From positions 1 through 21,257 of IMG/VR virus record IMGVR_UViG_3300047508_000270: DNA of 21,257 bases. The stretch is one strand, 5' to 3'. The position numbers and the translations under genes were made by a program. Within the stretch, counting starts at the first letter, position 1. Every line of letters starts with the position of its first letter. The notes under the pieces are model-generated. The model was not told the origin of the DNA, searched no databases, and saw nothing but the letters and a program-made list of their open reading frames with translations. This document shows, piece after piece, positions 13,944 through 21,257 of the stretch. This DNA comes from a virus.

Positions 13944-15883
13944 GTCCGACCGCTACCGACCAGCGCAGCTTGGATCGCGTGCAGGGCATCGACTCAAGCC
14001 TCAACGACTTGGTGCTGCGCGACGGGCGCCAGTTCGCTGTCGAGCTAGGCGGCTCGATCATCCCTACGCCAACGATCACTCGCACGATCGACGGCTCCAG
14101 CTCGGTCAAATTCACGATCCACGATCACGACCTCGACTTCCTCGACGCCGAGATGTTGAACCAGAAGCTCGACGCTCAGATCGACGGCCTCTGGTTCAGG
14201 CTCATGGGCGCCGATCTCGATGGGCCGCAAATTGGGATCACCCTGCAGGACCGCGAGATAGCGATTCTCAGCGAACACACCGAGCCCGTCTCCGTCTACC
14301 GGGAACCGAAGAACGGGCCGAAAACCACCCGCGCCGAGTTCCTTGTCGGCCTGGTCCGCAAAGCTCTTCCTCACGCCCCGATCTACTGCCCGCAGCTCCA
14401 CAACGTCCAGCCGATCGAAACCGAACGGCAGGGGAAGAAAGCCGGGGAAGACGCGAAGGAGAACCGCGGCAAAGGCCTCGGTGCTGCCAAAGGTTTGAAG
14501 GTGAAGGGCGCCGCGGCGACCCCAGCGCAGCTCGATCTTGGCGAGCGCGCGCTTCGCGTTGCCGAATCGCACAAGGCGCCGTTCCGGGTGAGCGTCGCGC
14601 TGATAGCGGCGCTGATCGACGAGTCGGAAATGGGGGCGGCAAGTAGCAATGTACTCCAGGCAGAACCGTTCATCGCCCAGGGCGCCAGCACGTCAGCCGA
14701 GGCGGAGATCGCGGGATTTCTGACCGGCAAGAACTGGACCGGCACGGGAGCGATTCCCTACTTCAAGGCCCACCCCCAGGCGGAGCCGGCCGATATCGCG
14801 ACCAACGTCCAGCACAACCGCGACGGCGCCAGTTCCTACGCACCCTTCGTCGCCGAAGCTCGCGAGTGGGTCGAACTCATGGACGGTGGGGAATTTGCGG
14901 GTGGATCCCGCACCGTCGAAGAGCCCTACAAATTCGAGGTCTGCGTAGAAGAGGGCGGAGAAAAGCAAGACAAGAACTGGTGGGAGGGCATCAAGCGCGA
15001 AGCCAAGGTCGTCAACTGGCGCGCCTTCTTCGTCGCCGGCCGCTTCTTATTCCTCGACGAGATCGAACTCTTCCGCGGCATGGTCCGCTGGGCGATCGAC
15101 CGCGAGACGCCCGGTATCCAGAAAGTCAAGGGCTCGTGGCGCGCCAACCGCCCCGCGACCGACATCACCATCGAGGCCTTCGCGAGCCACTGGAAAGTGC
15201 CCCCTGGTGGAGTGGCAACCATCGGTGGCTATGGCCCGTACAGCATCGGTTTTGGCGACGCCCCGCTGAAGAAGGGCCAGGTCGGCATCAGCAACAACCG
15301 GAACGCCAAGACGGGCGAAGGGCATGCTCGCTACCTCCTGGAGACGATCGAATCGCCGCTTCGCGACTCCGATGTAAGTGACCTGAAGCTGATCACTGCC
15401 AAGCTGCGCAAGCCGACGGCCCCGTTGCCCGAGCCCGCGGCGAAGACGAAGACGCTTTCGGCCGGGTCCGGGGGCGGCAAGAGCCCGCTGGCCCCGGCCG
15501 ATGCACCCCCGGAGATCGCCGCGATGCTCGCCGAGATGGAAGCGCTTGAGGGCACCCCCTACAAATGGGGCGGCGGCCATGACTCCGTCGCGACCCGAGA
15601 GTCCGAATACGACTGTTCCGGCGCTCTCTCTCGCGTGTTCCATGTCGCGGGCCTCCTCGACGAACCGTTGACCAGCGGGGCGATGGCAAAGAAGTTCGAG
15701 GCGGGCAAAGGAGATTGGTTCGTTCTCTACGCCAACGCCGCTCACGCCTGGTGCGAAATCCGCACCAGCGAAGGCTGGAAGGAGTGGGAAGAGGGCGGAG
15801 CCAACGGAGACCACGCAGGCTTCTTGTCCGCTGGCACTCAGTCCCCGTCGGGCTATAGCGCTCGGCATCCGAGAGGACTCTGA
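13940..15883 (+). CDS. Baseplate hub protein with lysozyme-like and NlpC/P60 domains
   Basis: Start ATG 13940 overlaps the LysM stop as ATGA; a longer upstream reading frame exists but it is a shadow inside the LysM gene. The protein is 647 residues. Residues 1-155 and about 320-495 are hub-like (gpD/gp27 type). Between them, residues about 195-315 form a transglycosylase-like insert: ALIAALIDESEMG (candidate catalytic Glu228 or Glu230), then NWTGTGAIPYF and ADIATNVQHNRDG. Residues about 534-647 form an NlpC/P60-type peptidase: GTPYKWGGGHD, catalytic Cys559 in EYDCSGA, and His602 in NAAHAWCEI, with a final ARHPRGL typical of actinobacterial relatives. So the hub carries two wall-cutting domains, expected to act at the tail tip during entry. 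Confidence 0.88.
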   Translation: MSPTATDQRSLDRVQGIDSSLNDLVLRDGRQFAVELGGSIIPTPTITRTIDGSSSVKFTIHDHDLDFLDAEMLNQKLDAQIDGLWFRLMGADLDGPQIGITLQDREIAILSEHTEPVSVYREPKNGPKTTRAEFLVGLVRKALPHAPIYCPQLHNVQPIETERQGKKAGEDAKENRGKGLGAAKGLKVKGAAATPAQLDLGERALRVAESHKAPFRVSVALIAALIDESEMGAASSNVLQAEPFIAQGASTSAEAEIAGFLTGKNWTGTGAIPYFKAHPQAEPADIATNVQHNRDGASSYAPFVAEAREWVELMDGGEFAGGSRTVEEPYKFEVCVEEGGEKQDKNWWEGIKREAKVVNWRAFFVAGRFLFLDEIELFRGMVRWAIDRETPGIQKVKGSWRANRPATDITIEAFASHWKVPPGGVATIGGYGPYSIGFGDAPLKKGQVGISNNRNAKTGEGHARYLLETIESPLRDSDVSDLKLITAKLRKPTAPLPEPAAKTKTLSAGSGGGKSPLAPADAPPEIAAMLAEMEALEGTPYKWGGGHDSVATRESEYDCSGALSRVFHVAGLLDEPLTSGAMAKKFEAGKGDWFVLYANAAHAWCEIRTSEGWKEWEEGGANGDHAGFLSAGTQSPSGYSARHPRGL

Positions 15884-16185
15884 TGGACGATCCACGCCAG
15901 CTCGGCGCCGGCGCCGTGGCTCGGTCCTCGGCCCAGATTTTCGACGGACTGATCCTCGACGATGCGGTCGGCCCCGGCCGGGCCGTGCGCTGTACGCGCC
16001 CTCGGGTCGATTCGAACGCGGCCACCGACCCGATGCCCTGGAAACCGTTCACGGCGATCTCCGCCGGCGGTGAGTTTTGGCCCAAGCGTGGCGACCGCGC
16101 TGTCCTCGTCTACCCGATCGACGGTCCGCCGGTGATCGTCGAGTGGTGGCCGGCGGAAGACGCCGTTCCCGACGTCCCTCTCTGA
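15883..16185 (+). CDS. Short OB-like baseplate protein (gp45/gpV-like)
   Basis: The protein is 100 residues. It begins MDDPRQLGAGAVARSS and continues with strands GRAVRCTRPRVDS, WKPFTAISAGGEFWPKRGD and RAVLVYPIDGPPVIVEW, a layout like the small OB-fold of phage baseplate assembly (spike) proteins, where the RAVLV..DG..VI strand is characteristic. It is too short to include a full spike helix. ATG 15883 overlaps the hub stop by one base (TGATG), with GAGAGGA six bases upstream. Position between hub and gp25-like gene supports a baseplate role; the fold is inferred. Confidence 0.65.
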   Translation: MDDPRQLGAGAVARSSAQIFDGLILDDAVGPGRAVRCTRPRVDSNAATDPMPWKPFTAISAGGEFWPKRGDRAVLVYPIDGPPVIVEWWPAEDAVPDVPL

Positions 16186-16204
16186 CCCTCGAAAGGAGTC
16201 TGCC

Positions 16205-16516
16205 GTGGCCGACGTTCCCCACTTCGCGCTGCCATTTCGCGTCGTCAACGGCGCCATCGCGGTAAGCGAGCAGGGCTCCGTCGAGGAGATCGAGGACTGC
16301 GTCGAATCGATCCTGAGGACCATCGTCGGCACGCGCGTGCTCGATGCGCCGGACTTCGGGATCCCCGACGAGACCTTCGTCCAACAGACGCCGAACTCCA
16401 GCGCCGAGCTCTACGTCGGAGCGATCGAAGCGCAGGAGCCGCGGGCGCGAGTGCTTGGCACGGCCCGGCTGCTCGAGCTGGCGGAAAAGCACGTGACCAT
16501 CGAATCGGAGGCATAG
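16205..16516 (+). CDS. gp25-like baseplate wedge protein
   Basis: The protein is 103 residues. It matches the GPW/gp25 family: PFRVVNGAIAVSEQGS, then a helix VEEIEDCVESILRTIVGTRVLDAPDFGIPDE, and a final LGTARLLELAEKHVTIE. The 'ilrt..GtR.l.pdfGip' section is the family signature. These proteins anchor the sheath to the baseplate wedge. The start GTG 16205 has AAAGGAG (16192-16198) upstream. Its TAG touches the next gene's GTG. Confidence 0.85.
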   Translation: MADVPHFALPFRVVNGAIAVSEQGSVEEIEDCVESILRTIVGTRVLDAPDFGIPDETFVQQTPNSSAELYVGAIEAQEPRARVLGTARLLELAEKHVTIESEA

Positions 16517-17899
16517 GTGTCCAAGTTCGCTGAGCTGTTCCCCAACGTCGATCCGACGGCAGTCAAAGCCGAAATGGAGGAAGCGATCCGGGCCAACGTC
16601 CCGGGCTGGGAACCCAAGCCCGGCAACCTCGACACCTGGATCAATGAAGCTAAATCACGCCTGTGGGCAATTCTGATTCAGCAGGCGTCGACGATGGGAG
16701 CCGCCGCCTTCGGGACCTTTGGGCGGACGATCTCCAAAGTGCCACCGATCTTGGCCGCACCGGCCACGGTGACCAGCACTTGGACGGCGATCAACGAAGA
16801 CGGCCACACGATCAAAGACGGGACCGAAGTAAAGATCCCCGTTCCTGGCGGTGAGCCGGCTGGCTTCATCGTCGTCGGGGATGTGGCGATCACGCCTGGA
16901 GACACCTCCACTGCCGCCGGCGAGGTGCTGTTGCAGGCCATCGAACCCGGGACGGCGAGCAACGAACTGGGCGGTGAAGCCACGCCGATCAGCGCCGTCG
17001 TCTTCGTCGACACGATCACGCTTGTCGGTGAAACCTCTGGGGGCGTAGACGAAGAGGACGAAGACGCCTACCTCGACCGCCTGACCGAAAAGCTCCAGAC
17101 TCTCGCGCTCTCGCTGATCCTGCCGCCGGACTTCGAGATCGACGCCCGTGACACCCCCGGGGTCGCTCTCGCGCTCTGCTTTCCCGCCTACAACGCCGAA
17201 GCAGAAGAAGAGGAAGCGCTCGCGATGACGGTGGTCCCGAGAGACGCAGCAGGCGCTTCTTGCAGCGCCCCGGTCAAAGCCGACTTGAAGGGCGCCCAGG
17301 AAGCGAAGCTGATCAGCGGGGTCGACTATTTCCTTGCCGATCCCACGCACTCCAAGGTGGACGCCTTCTCATCGATCGTCGTTGCCACCGGCTTCGACCC
17401 CGTCGTGGTGGTGGCTGCGGCGGAGGCGCGGAAGGCTGCCTATCTGGATTCAGCGAACTGGGGGGTGTCCAGCGCGAACCCAAAGGTCTGGGAAAACCGG
17501 ACGAAGGTCTACTTCAACGAGCTGATCTCCGAGATCGATCGTGTGCAGGGAGTCGATCGCGTCGTCTCGCTGCTGCTCGGTGGGGGCACCGGCAAAGCCT
17601 TCACGGTCGCGGCATCGACGGACAAACTCACCTCAGCCGCCCATGGCTTCGCCAACGGCGACGCGGTAGTGCTGCGCACGGGTCTGGCACCCGGCGCCCC
17701 GCTGATCGCCGGCACCGTCTACTACGTCCGCGATGTCGAAGCGAACGCCTTCAAGCTCGCCGCCGGGGTCGGGGGAGCAGCGATCAACGTAACTGCTGAC
17801 GGCTCCGGGACTGCGGTGAAACTAGGGATCACGGACCTGACGCTGCCTGGCCTCGCCCCTGTATCGGAACCGGGCGAGATTGGGGTGACGGTCGAATGA
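16517..17899 (+). CDS. Baseplate J-like wedge protein with inserted C-terminal module
   Basis: The protein is 460 residues. Residues about 30-350 are J-like (P2 gpJ/T4 gp6-like): TASTMGAAAFGTFGRTISK, PATVTSTWTAINEDGHTI, then ATPISAVVFVDTITLVGET, then a YLDRLTEKLQTLALSLIL helix, and NRTKVYFNELISEIDRVQ. J proteins form the ring that holds the tail fibers. At about 358-435 an extra beta module (FTVAASTDKLTSAAHGFANGD, then YYVRDVEANAFKLAAGVG, then INVTADGSGTAV) interrupts the usual end, which resumes as TDLTLPGLAPVSEPGEIGV at 439-458. The same module type occurs in some phage fibers. GTG 16517 touches the previous TAG, with GGAGG five bases upstream. Confidence 0.85.
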   Translation: MSKFAELFPNVDPTAVKAEMEEAIRANVPGWEPKPGNLDTWINEAKSRLWAILIQQASTMGAAAFGTFGRTISKVPPILAAPATVTSTWTAINEDGHTIKDGTEVKIPVPGGEPAGFIVVGDVAITPGDTSTAAGEVLLQAIEPGTASNELGGEATPISAVVFVDTITLVGETSGGVDEEDEDAYLDRLTEKLQTLALSLILPPDFEIDARDTPGVALALCFPAYNAEAEEEEALAMTVVPRDAAGASCSAPVKADLKGAQEAKLISGVDYFLADPTHSKVDAFSSIVVATGFDPVVVVAAAEARKAAYLDSANWGVSSANPKVWENRTKVYFNELISEIDRVQGVDRVVSLLLGGGTGKAFTVAASTDKLTSAAHGFANGDAVVLRTGLAPGAPLIAGTVYYVRDVEANAFKLAAGVGGAAINVTADGSGTAVKLGITDLTLPGLAPVSEPGEIGVTVE

Positions 17900-20517
17900 G
17901 CCGCTTCCCCGTAGACGAAATCTTCTGGCGGCGAACGGAGGACTCGGCAGTCGTTTACTTTGGGCGCCACTACTCCGTCGAAATCGTCGAGGCGGGTACC
18001 GAAGACCTTTTGACTCTCTGGTCCGCCGAGGAAGGCGGCGACGAAGTCGTTCAACCGCTGGTCACCGACGACGACGGCCGAGCACTGGGCAAAGACGGCG
18101 TTCGGCCATGGTCCGATACTGCGGACTACGACGTGCTCGTTAATGGGGAGCGGTACCCGAAACGTGCCCCTGCCGGTGGCGGAGGTGGCGGCGCGGTCGA
18201 TTCAGTGGCTGGGAAAACCGGCGACGTCACTCTCGAGCCCGGTGACATCGAGGGGCTGGAGGACCGCCTTCCATTCGCCAACGTCAAGGCCTTTGGTGCA
18301 AAAGGCGACGACGATGACGACACGGAGGCGATCAAAGCGGCGATCGCCAGCTTTGGCGCAGCAGGCAACTCGTTCGGCGACACCGGAAATGCACAGGAGG
18401 CGGGAGTCCTCTACTTCCCGCCCGGTGTCTTCGTCACCAGTGAGACGCTAAAGATCTTCCCCGGCCTCGTCATTCTCGGCGCCGGCGCCTCGGCCACCCA
18501 GCTCAAGCTCGCCGACGGCGCTGACTGCGACCTGCTCCAGACCGAGGGCTTCGACGAACTGAGCGGGACCGAATCGGAGGAAGGCCCCTTCAAGTTCGCG
18601 ATCCGCGACATCTGGCTCGACGGCGGTGAAGGAAGCACCGAAGGCCGCGGGGTGGCGATCTATGGCCGCTACTACCTGATCGACAGCGTGCAGATCAGCG
18701 GCTTCCCGGGGGCCGGTCTGTGGTCGAAGTGGGCGCCCAGTGGGGACCAGATGGAGGCCTCGGTCCGCAACGTGAAGATCATGGGCTGCGGCAGCCCGAC
18801 CGAGCCAGCTCTTGACTGGCGAGGCCCGCACGACTCCAACTTCCAAGACGTCCAGGTCATCCGCCCCAACGGCATCGGCATCAGGACGAGCGAAGGGTCT
18901 GCAGCGGGAGCCTCGTTCGTCAACTGCCATGTCTGGGGCGAAACCGAAAACTACAAAATCGGCTGGCAACTCGACCAGAACGCTTACCTGATCAACTGCC
19001 AGGGCGAGGGGGCACTGGAGACGCAGCTCTGGATCAAACAGGGCGAGTGCATCGTCATCGGCGGGCACTACTTCGGCTTCGGAGAGGTCGGCGAAGAACT
19101 CGACGAATCCACCGCGATCCGCATCGGGGAAGAAGGCGAACACTTCCCCGAAGGCCTGCGGATCGCAACGCGGGCGTCGGGCTCGAAAGTCTGCGTCGAC
19201 TTCGACCAGGACTCCGGCAAGAGTGAGATCTCGGTCCTCTGTGAGCCGCGCGAAGGCGGCGTGGTCAGCACCGGCACCCCGGCCACCTCTAGCCACACCA
19301 CGCTGATCAGCGATTCCCCGGCCACCTCCATGTACCAGGCGCCGAAAGTCAACAGGACCATCGCCTCGGCCACCTCGATCGAGATCCCGCCCGGCGTGGT
19401 CTTTGTCCGGATCTCCGGGTCGGCAGACATCGAGGAAATCGAAGCCAACGCCGATGGGCAGATCCTCATCCTGAAATTCGAGTCGACGGCGAAAGCGGTG
19501 GACGGCGGGAACCTGCACCTCAACGGCGACTTTGAAGGCGAAGACGCGGTGCTGATGCTGGTATGCGACGGGGCGGACTGGTTTGAGATCGGCAGGGAAG
19601 GTGGCGCCGCTGAACTCGGCTACACCGCCGAGGATGTCGCCAAGAAGGTCCAGTCACTCAGCGGGGAAAGCGAAGACGAGTATCCGAGCGAGAAGGCCGT
19701 GCAGCTCGCTCTCGCCACGAAGCAGCCACTTGACTCGGATCTCACGGCTATCGCAGCTTTGGCGACGACGGCCTTCGGGCGGGAATTGCTCACTCTGGCC
19801 AACGCGGCAGCGGGTCGTACCGCTTTTGGCCTCGGCACCGCGGCGACCCAGGCAAGCACTGCGTTCGACGCCGCAGGTGCCGCCGCTGCGGCTCAGGCAG
19901 CATCTCAGCCCCTCGACAGCGACCTGACTGCTATCGCTGCCCTCGCCACGACCGCCTTTGGTCGCGAACTTCTGACGCTTGCCAACGCCGCCGCGGGGCG
20001 GGCTGCGCTCTCGGCGGCATCGATCGCCGAAGTAGAAGCCGCGATCCAGAAATCCCTGGTCGACGCCAAGGGAGATCTGCTGGTCGGCACCGCCGACAAC
20101 ACGGTCGCGCGCAAGGCAGCGGGTTCCAACGGAAAGGTGCTGGGGGCGGCGTCGGGGGAATCCGATGGACTGAAGTGGCTCGACAACAACCGCATCATCG
20201 AGTACCCGATCGTCATCGTCCCCACCGTGACCACTCTGGCCGGCTTCTTCATACGCGCCGCGGCGGGGGAGACCCTGAAATTGATCGGGGTTCGCCACAA
20301 GCTCGCGAGCGGGACCTGCAAATGGAAGATCAAACGGACGACTTCTGCCGGGTCCAGCTCAGAACCACTCAAAGAAAAAGAATCGAAATCTGAAGCCCAG
20401 GAAACGACCTCCGAACAGGAACTCGCCGACAAAGACCTGATCGAGTTCATCTGCGAATCGGTCAGCTCTCCCGGCCTCGGCTACTTCACCGTCCTGATCG
20501 AAAAGACGAGGTCCTGA
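17896..20517 (+). CDS. Tail fiber / tailspike with pectate-lyase-like beta-helix
   Basis: The protein is 873 residues. Residues 1 to about 92 are an N-terminal attachment domain (SRFPVDEIFWRR). A poly-glycine linker lies at about 94-99, then a VDSVAGKTGDVTLEPGDIEG adaptor at about 100-125. Residues about 129-470 look like a Pectate_lyase_3 beta-helix (NVKAFGAKGDDDDDTEAIKA, then VLYFPPGVFVTSETL). Residues about 479-568 form a beta domain ending DGADWFEIGR. Residues 610-641 and 671-702 are two copies of a 32-residue repeat. The end (about 768-873) contains YPIVIVPTVTTLAGFFIRAA and may be a binding tip. It likely recognises or digests host surface glycan. ATG 17896 overlaps the J stop as ATGA. 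Confidence 0.85.
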   Translation: MSRFPVDEIFWRRTEDSAVVYFGRHYSVEIVEAGTEDLLTLWSAEEGGDEVVQPLVTDDDGRALGKDGVRPWSDTADYDVLVNGERYPKRAPAGGGGGGAVDSVAGKTGDVTLEPGDIEGLEDRLPFANVKAFGAKGDDDDDTEAIKAAIASFGAAGNSFGDTGNAQEAGVLYFPPGVFVTSETLKIFPGLVILGAGASATQLKLADGADCDLLQTEGFDELSGTESEEGPFKFAIRDIWLDGGEGSTEGRGVAIYGRYYLIDSVQISGFPGAGLWSKWAPSGDQMEASVRNVKIMGCGSPTEPALDWRGPHDSNFQDVQVIRPNGIGIRTSEGSAAGASFVNCHVWGETENYKIGWQLDQNAYLINCQGEGALETQLWIKQGECIVIGGHYFGFGEVGEELDESTAIRIGEEGEHFPEGLRIATRASGSKVCVDFDQDSGKSEISVLCEPREGGVVSTGTPATSSHTTLISDSPATSMYQAPKVNRTIASATSIEIPPGVVFVRISGSADIEEIEANADGQILILKFESTAKAVDGGNLHLNGDFEGEDAVLMLVCDGADWFEIGREGGAAELGYTAEDVAKKVQSLSGESEDEYPSEKAVQLALATKQPLDSDLTAIAALATTAFGRELLTLANAAAGRTAFGLGTAATQASTAFDAAGAAAAAQAASQPLDSDLTAIAALATTAFGRELLTLANAAAGRAALSAASIAEVEAAIQKSLVDAKGDLLVGTADNTVARKAAGSNGKVLGAASGESDGLKWLDNNRIIEYPIVIVPTVTTLAGFFIRAAAGETLKLIGVRHKLASGTCKWKIKRTTSAGSSSEPLKEKESKSEAQETTSEQELADKDLIEFICESVSSPGLGYFTVLIEKTRS
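19723..19818 (+). repeat. Fiber protein repeat, copy 1 (residues 610-641)
   Basis: This 32-codon unit encodes QPLDSDLTAIAALATTAFGR... and is identical in protein to copy 2, but 26 of 96 bases differ, all silently. Confidence 0.95.
19906..20001 (+). repeat. Fiber protein repeat, copy 2 (residues 671-702)
   Basis: This is the second 32-codon unit, 61 codons after copy 1, identical in protein but different at 22 of 32 codons. Copies of this motif are common in phage fibers. Confidence 0.95.
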
Positions 20518-21179
20518 TGTTCTTCGAACGGGTCGTCAAGGACAACAACCCGAAAGGGCTGTGGTTGCTCAGTGAGACCGCTGGCGCGACCGCGAGCGAC
20601 AGCTCCGGCAACGCGCAGAACGGGTCGATCAAAAACGGACCCACGCTCGGGGTGGCCGGCCCAATCCCGGAGTTCGGCGCCATCACCCTCAATGGGACGA
20701 ACCAATGGATCAGCGTGCCCGACTCAGCGACTGTCGACCTGGGCGATGTGTTCACCTATGCGGCCTGGTTCAAGCGCTCGGCCACCGGCGGTACCGACTG
20801 CCTTCTCGACAAGGGGCCGAACGCCGCGATCCTGCGCTTCGATGGGGAAGACCGGCTCCTCTTCCGCCGCAACAGTGTTGCTGATATCTGCAAGTCGACG
20901 ACGAAAATCGTCGACTTCAACTGGCACCACGTCGTCGCAACCAAGAACGGCGCCACGGTCAAGCTCTACCTCGATGGGGTCGACGTCACCGGGTCGGTGA
21001 CCAACTCGACCTGCACGAACACCGCGGTCGTCCTCTCGATCGGTGCCTCCGAAGCCGGGGCGGAAGACTTCTTTCGAGGCTCGCTGGCCGGCGTCGCGGT
21101 CTTCGCGACGGCGATCGCCGAAGCTCGCGTCAAGGCCCACTTCGACGCTGGCACTCGCTTGCTGGCGATGGTGGTTTGA
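20517..21179 (+). CDS. LamG/concanavalin-like virion surface protein
   Basis: The protein is 220 residues. From about 12 onward it follows the LamG-like jelly-roll pattern: PKGLWLLSETAGATASDSSG, then GAITLNGTNQWISVPDS, then FTYAAWFKRS, FNWHHVVATKNGATVKLYLDG, and FRGSLAGVAVFATAIAEARV. Such domains bind carbohydrate. It sits next to the fiber gene, so it is probably a second host-surface binding or fiber tip protein. Its ATG overlaps the fiber stop by one base (TGATG). Only four cysteine or fewer residues are present, with no signal peptide. Confidence 0.8.
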   Translation: MFFERVVKDNNPKGLWLLSETAGATASDSSGNAQNGSIKNGPTLGVAGPIPEFGAITLNGTNQWISVPDSATVDLGDVFTYAAWFKRSATGGTDCLLDKGPNAAILRFDGEDRLLFRRNSVADICKSTTKIVDFNWHHVVATKNGATVKLYLDGVDVTGSVTNSTCTNTAVVLSIGASEAGAEDFFRGSLAGVAVFATAIAEARVKAHFDAGTRLLAMVV

Positions 21180-21180
21180 G

Positions 21181-21257
21181 ATGCCCATCGTTATCGACCC
21201 GCCTGCTTCACCGCCGCTCCCGCCTCTTGTCGATGACAGCTCCAACCTCTGGGAGCT
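21181..21257 (+). CDS. Start of a further tail-region gene (3' truncated)
   Basis: The ATG at 21181 comes one base after the previous TGA. The visible 25 codons give MPIVIDPPASPPLPPLVDD and then SSNLWE, proline-rich, open to the window edge. The start spacing fits the operon. The product cannot be identified from this fragment; a minor tail or fiber-related protein is likely by position. Confidence 0.6.
   Translation, partial: MPIVIDPPASPPLPPLVDDSSNLWE

Noticed and set aside
18448-19518. Very long antisense ORF (356 residues) opposite the fiber gene
   Set aside because: The plus-strand frame encodes a recognisable beta-helix; the reverse product has biased Asp/Ala/Arg composition and no supporting start signal.
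1-21257. CRISPR arrays, tRNA genes or insertion sequences
   Set aside because: I saw no regularly spaced repeats, no tRNA-like cloverleaf and no transposase-like ORF or terminal inverted repeats in this window.

Overview
This window is part of the late (structural) gene cluster of a contractile-tailed, Mu-like phage or prophage. The host is probably a high-GC actinobacterium. The evidence for that is the high GC content, frequent GTG starts, actinobacterial-style tail hydrolases, and an inserted antisense gene of a type I recall from actinobacterial genomes. CGATCG-rich codon use would fit Thermoleophilia, but that placement is a guess. No integrase, repressor, replication or lysis gene is in view, so I cannot tell whether this is an integrated prophage or a free phage.

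Layout. Positions 1-949 hold the end of the large terminase. Positions 950-3079 hold a portal protein fused to a MuF-type minor head domain. Next come a prohead protease/scaffold with two probable nested internal starts (3303-4706), a decoration-type protein, the major capsid protein (5186-6121) and a small accessory protein with a repeated linker. Positions 6565-8409 hold head-tail joining and tail completion genes: connector, Mu gpG-like protein, tail terminator, and a small protein with a peripheral-subunit-binding-like domain. Positions 8406-10291 hold the tail sheath and tube. A tail assembly chaperone follows, with an apparent -1 frameshift extension (10321-11072), then a short tape measure (11094-12761). 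The baseplate comprises a LysM protein, a large hub with two peptidoglycan-hydrolase-like domains, an OB-like protein, a gp25-like protein and a baseplate J protein (13293-17899). The window ends with a tailspike/fiber with a pectate-lyase-like beta-helix, a LamG-like protein and the start of one more gene.

Almost every gene is on the plus strand and tightly packed, with many 1-4 base stop/start overlaps, as expected for one translationally coupled late operon. Two reverse-strand genes break the pattern: a small unknown ORF (3080-3265) and a well-formed 161-residue gene (12758-13243). Both fill gaps between structural genes and both end exactly at the stop codon of the upstream structural gene, like phage 'morons'.

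How it works together: terminase and portal package DNA into a capsid built from the major capsid protein on the protease/scaffold. The connector and terminator genes join the head to a contractile tail of tube and sheath, whose length is set by the tape measure. The hub enzymes open the cell wall and the fiber and LamG proteins bind the host surface. The observations I rank highest are the non-canonical frameshift site with its strong stem-loop, the recoded protein repeat in the fiber, the nested protease/scaffold starts, and the two reverse-strand insertions.
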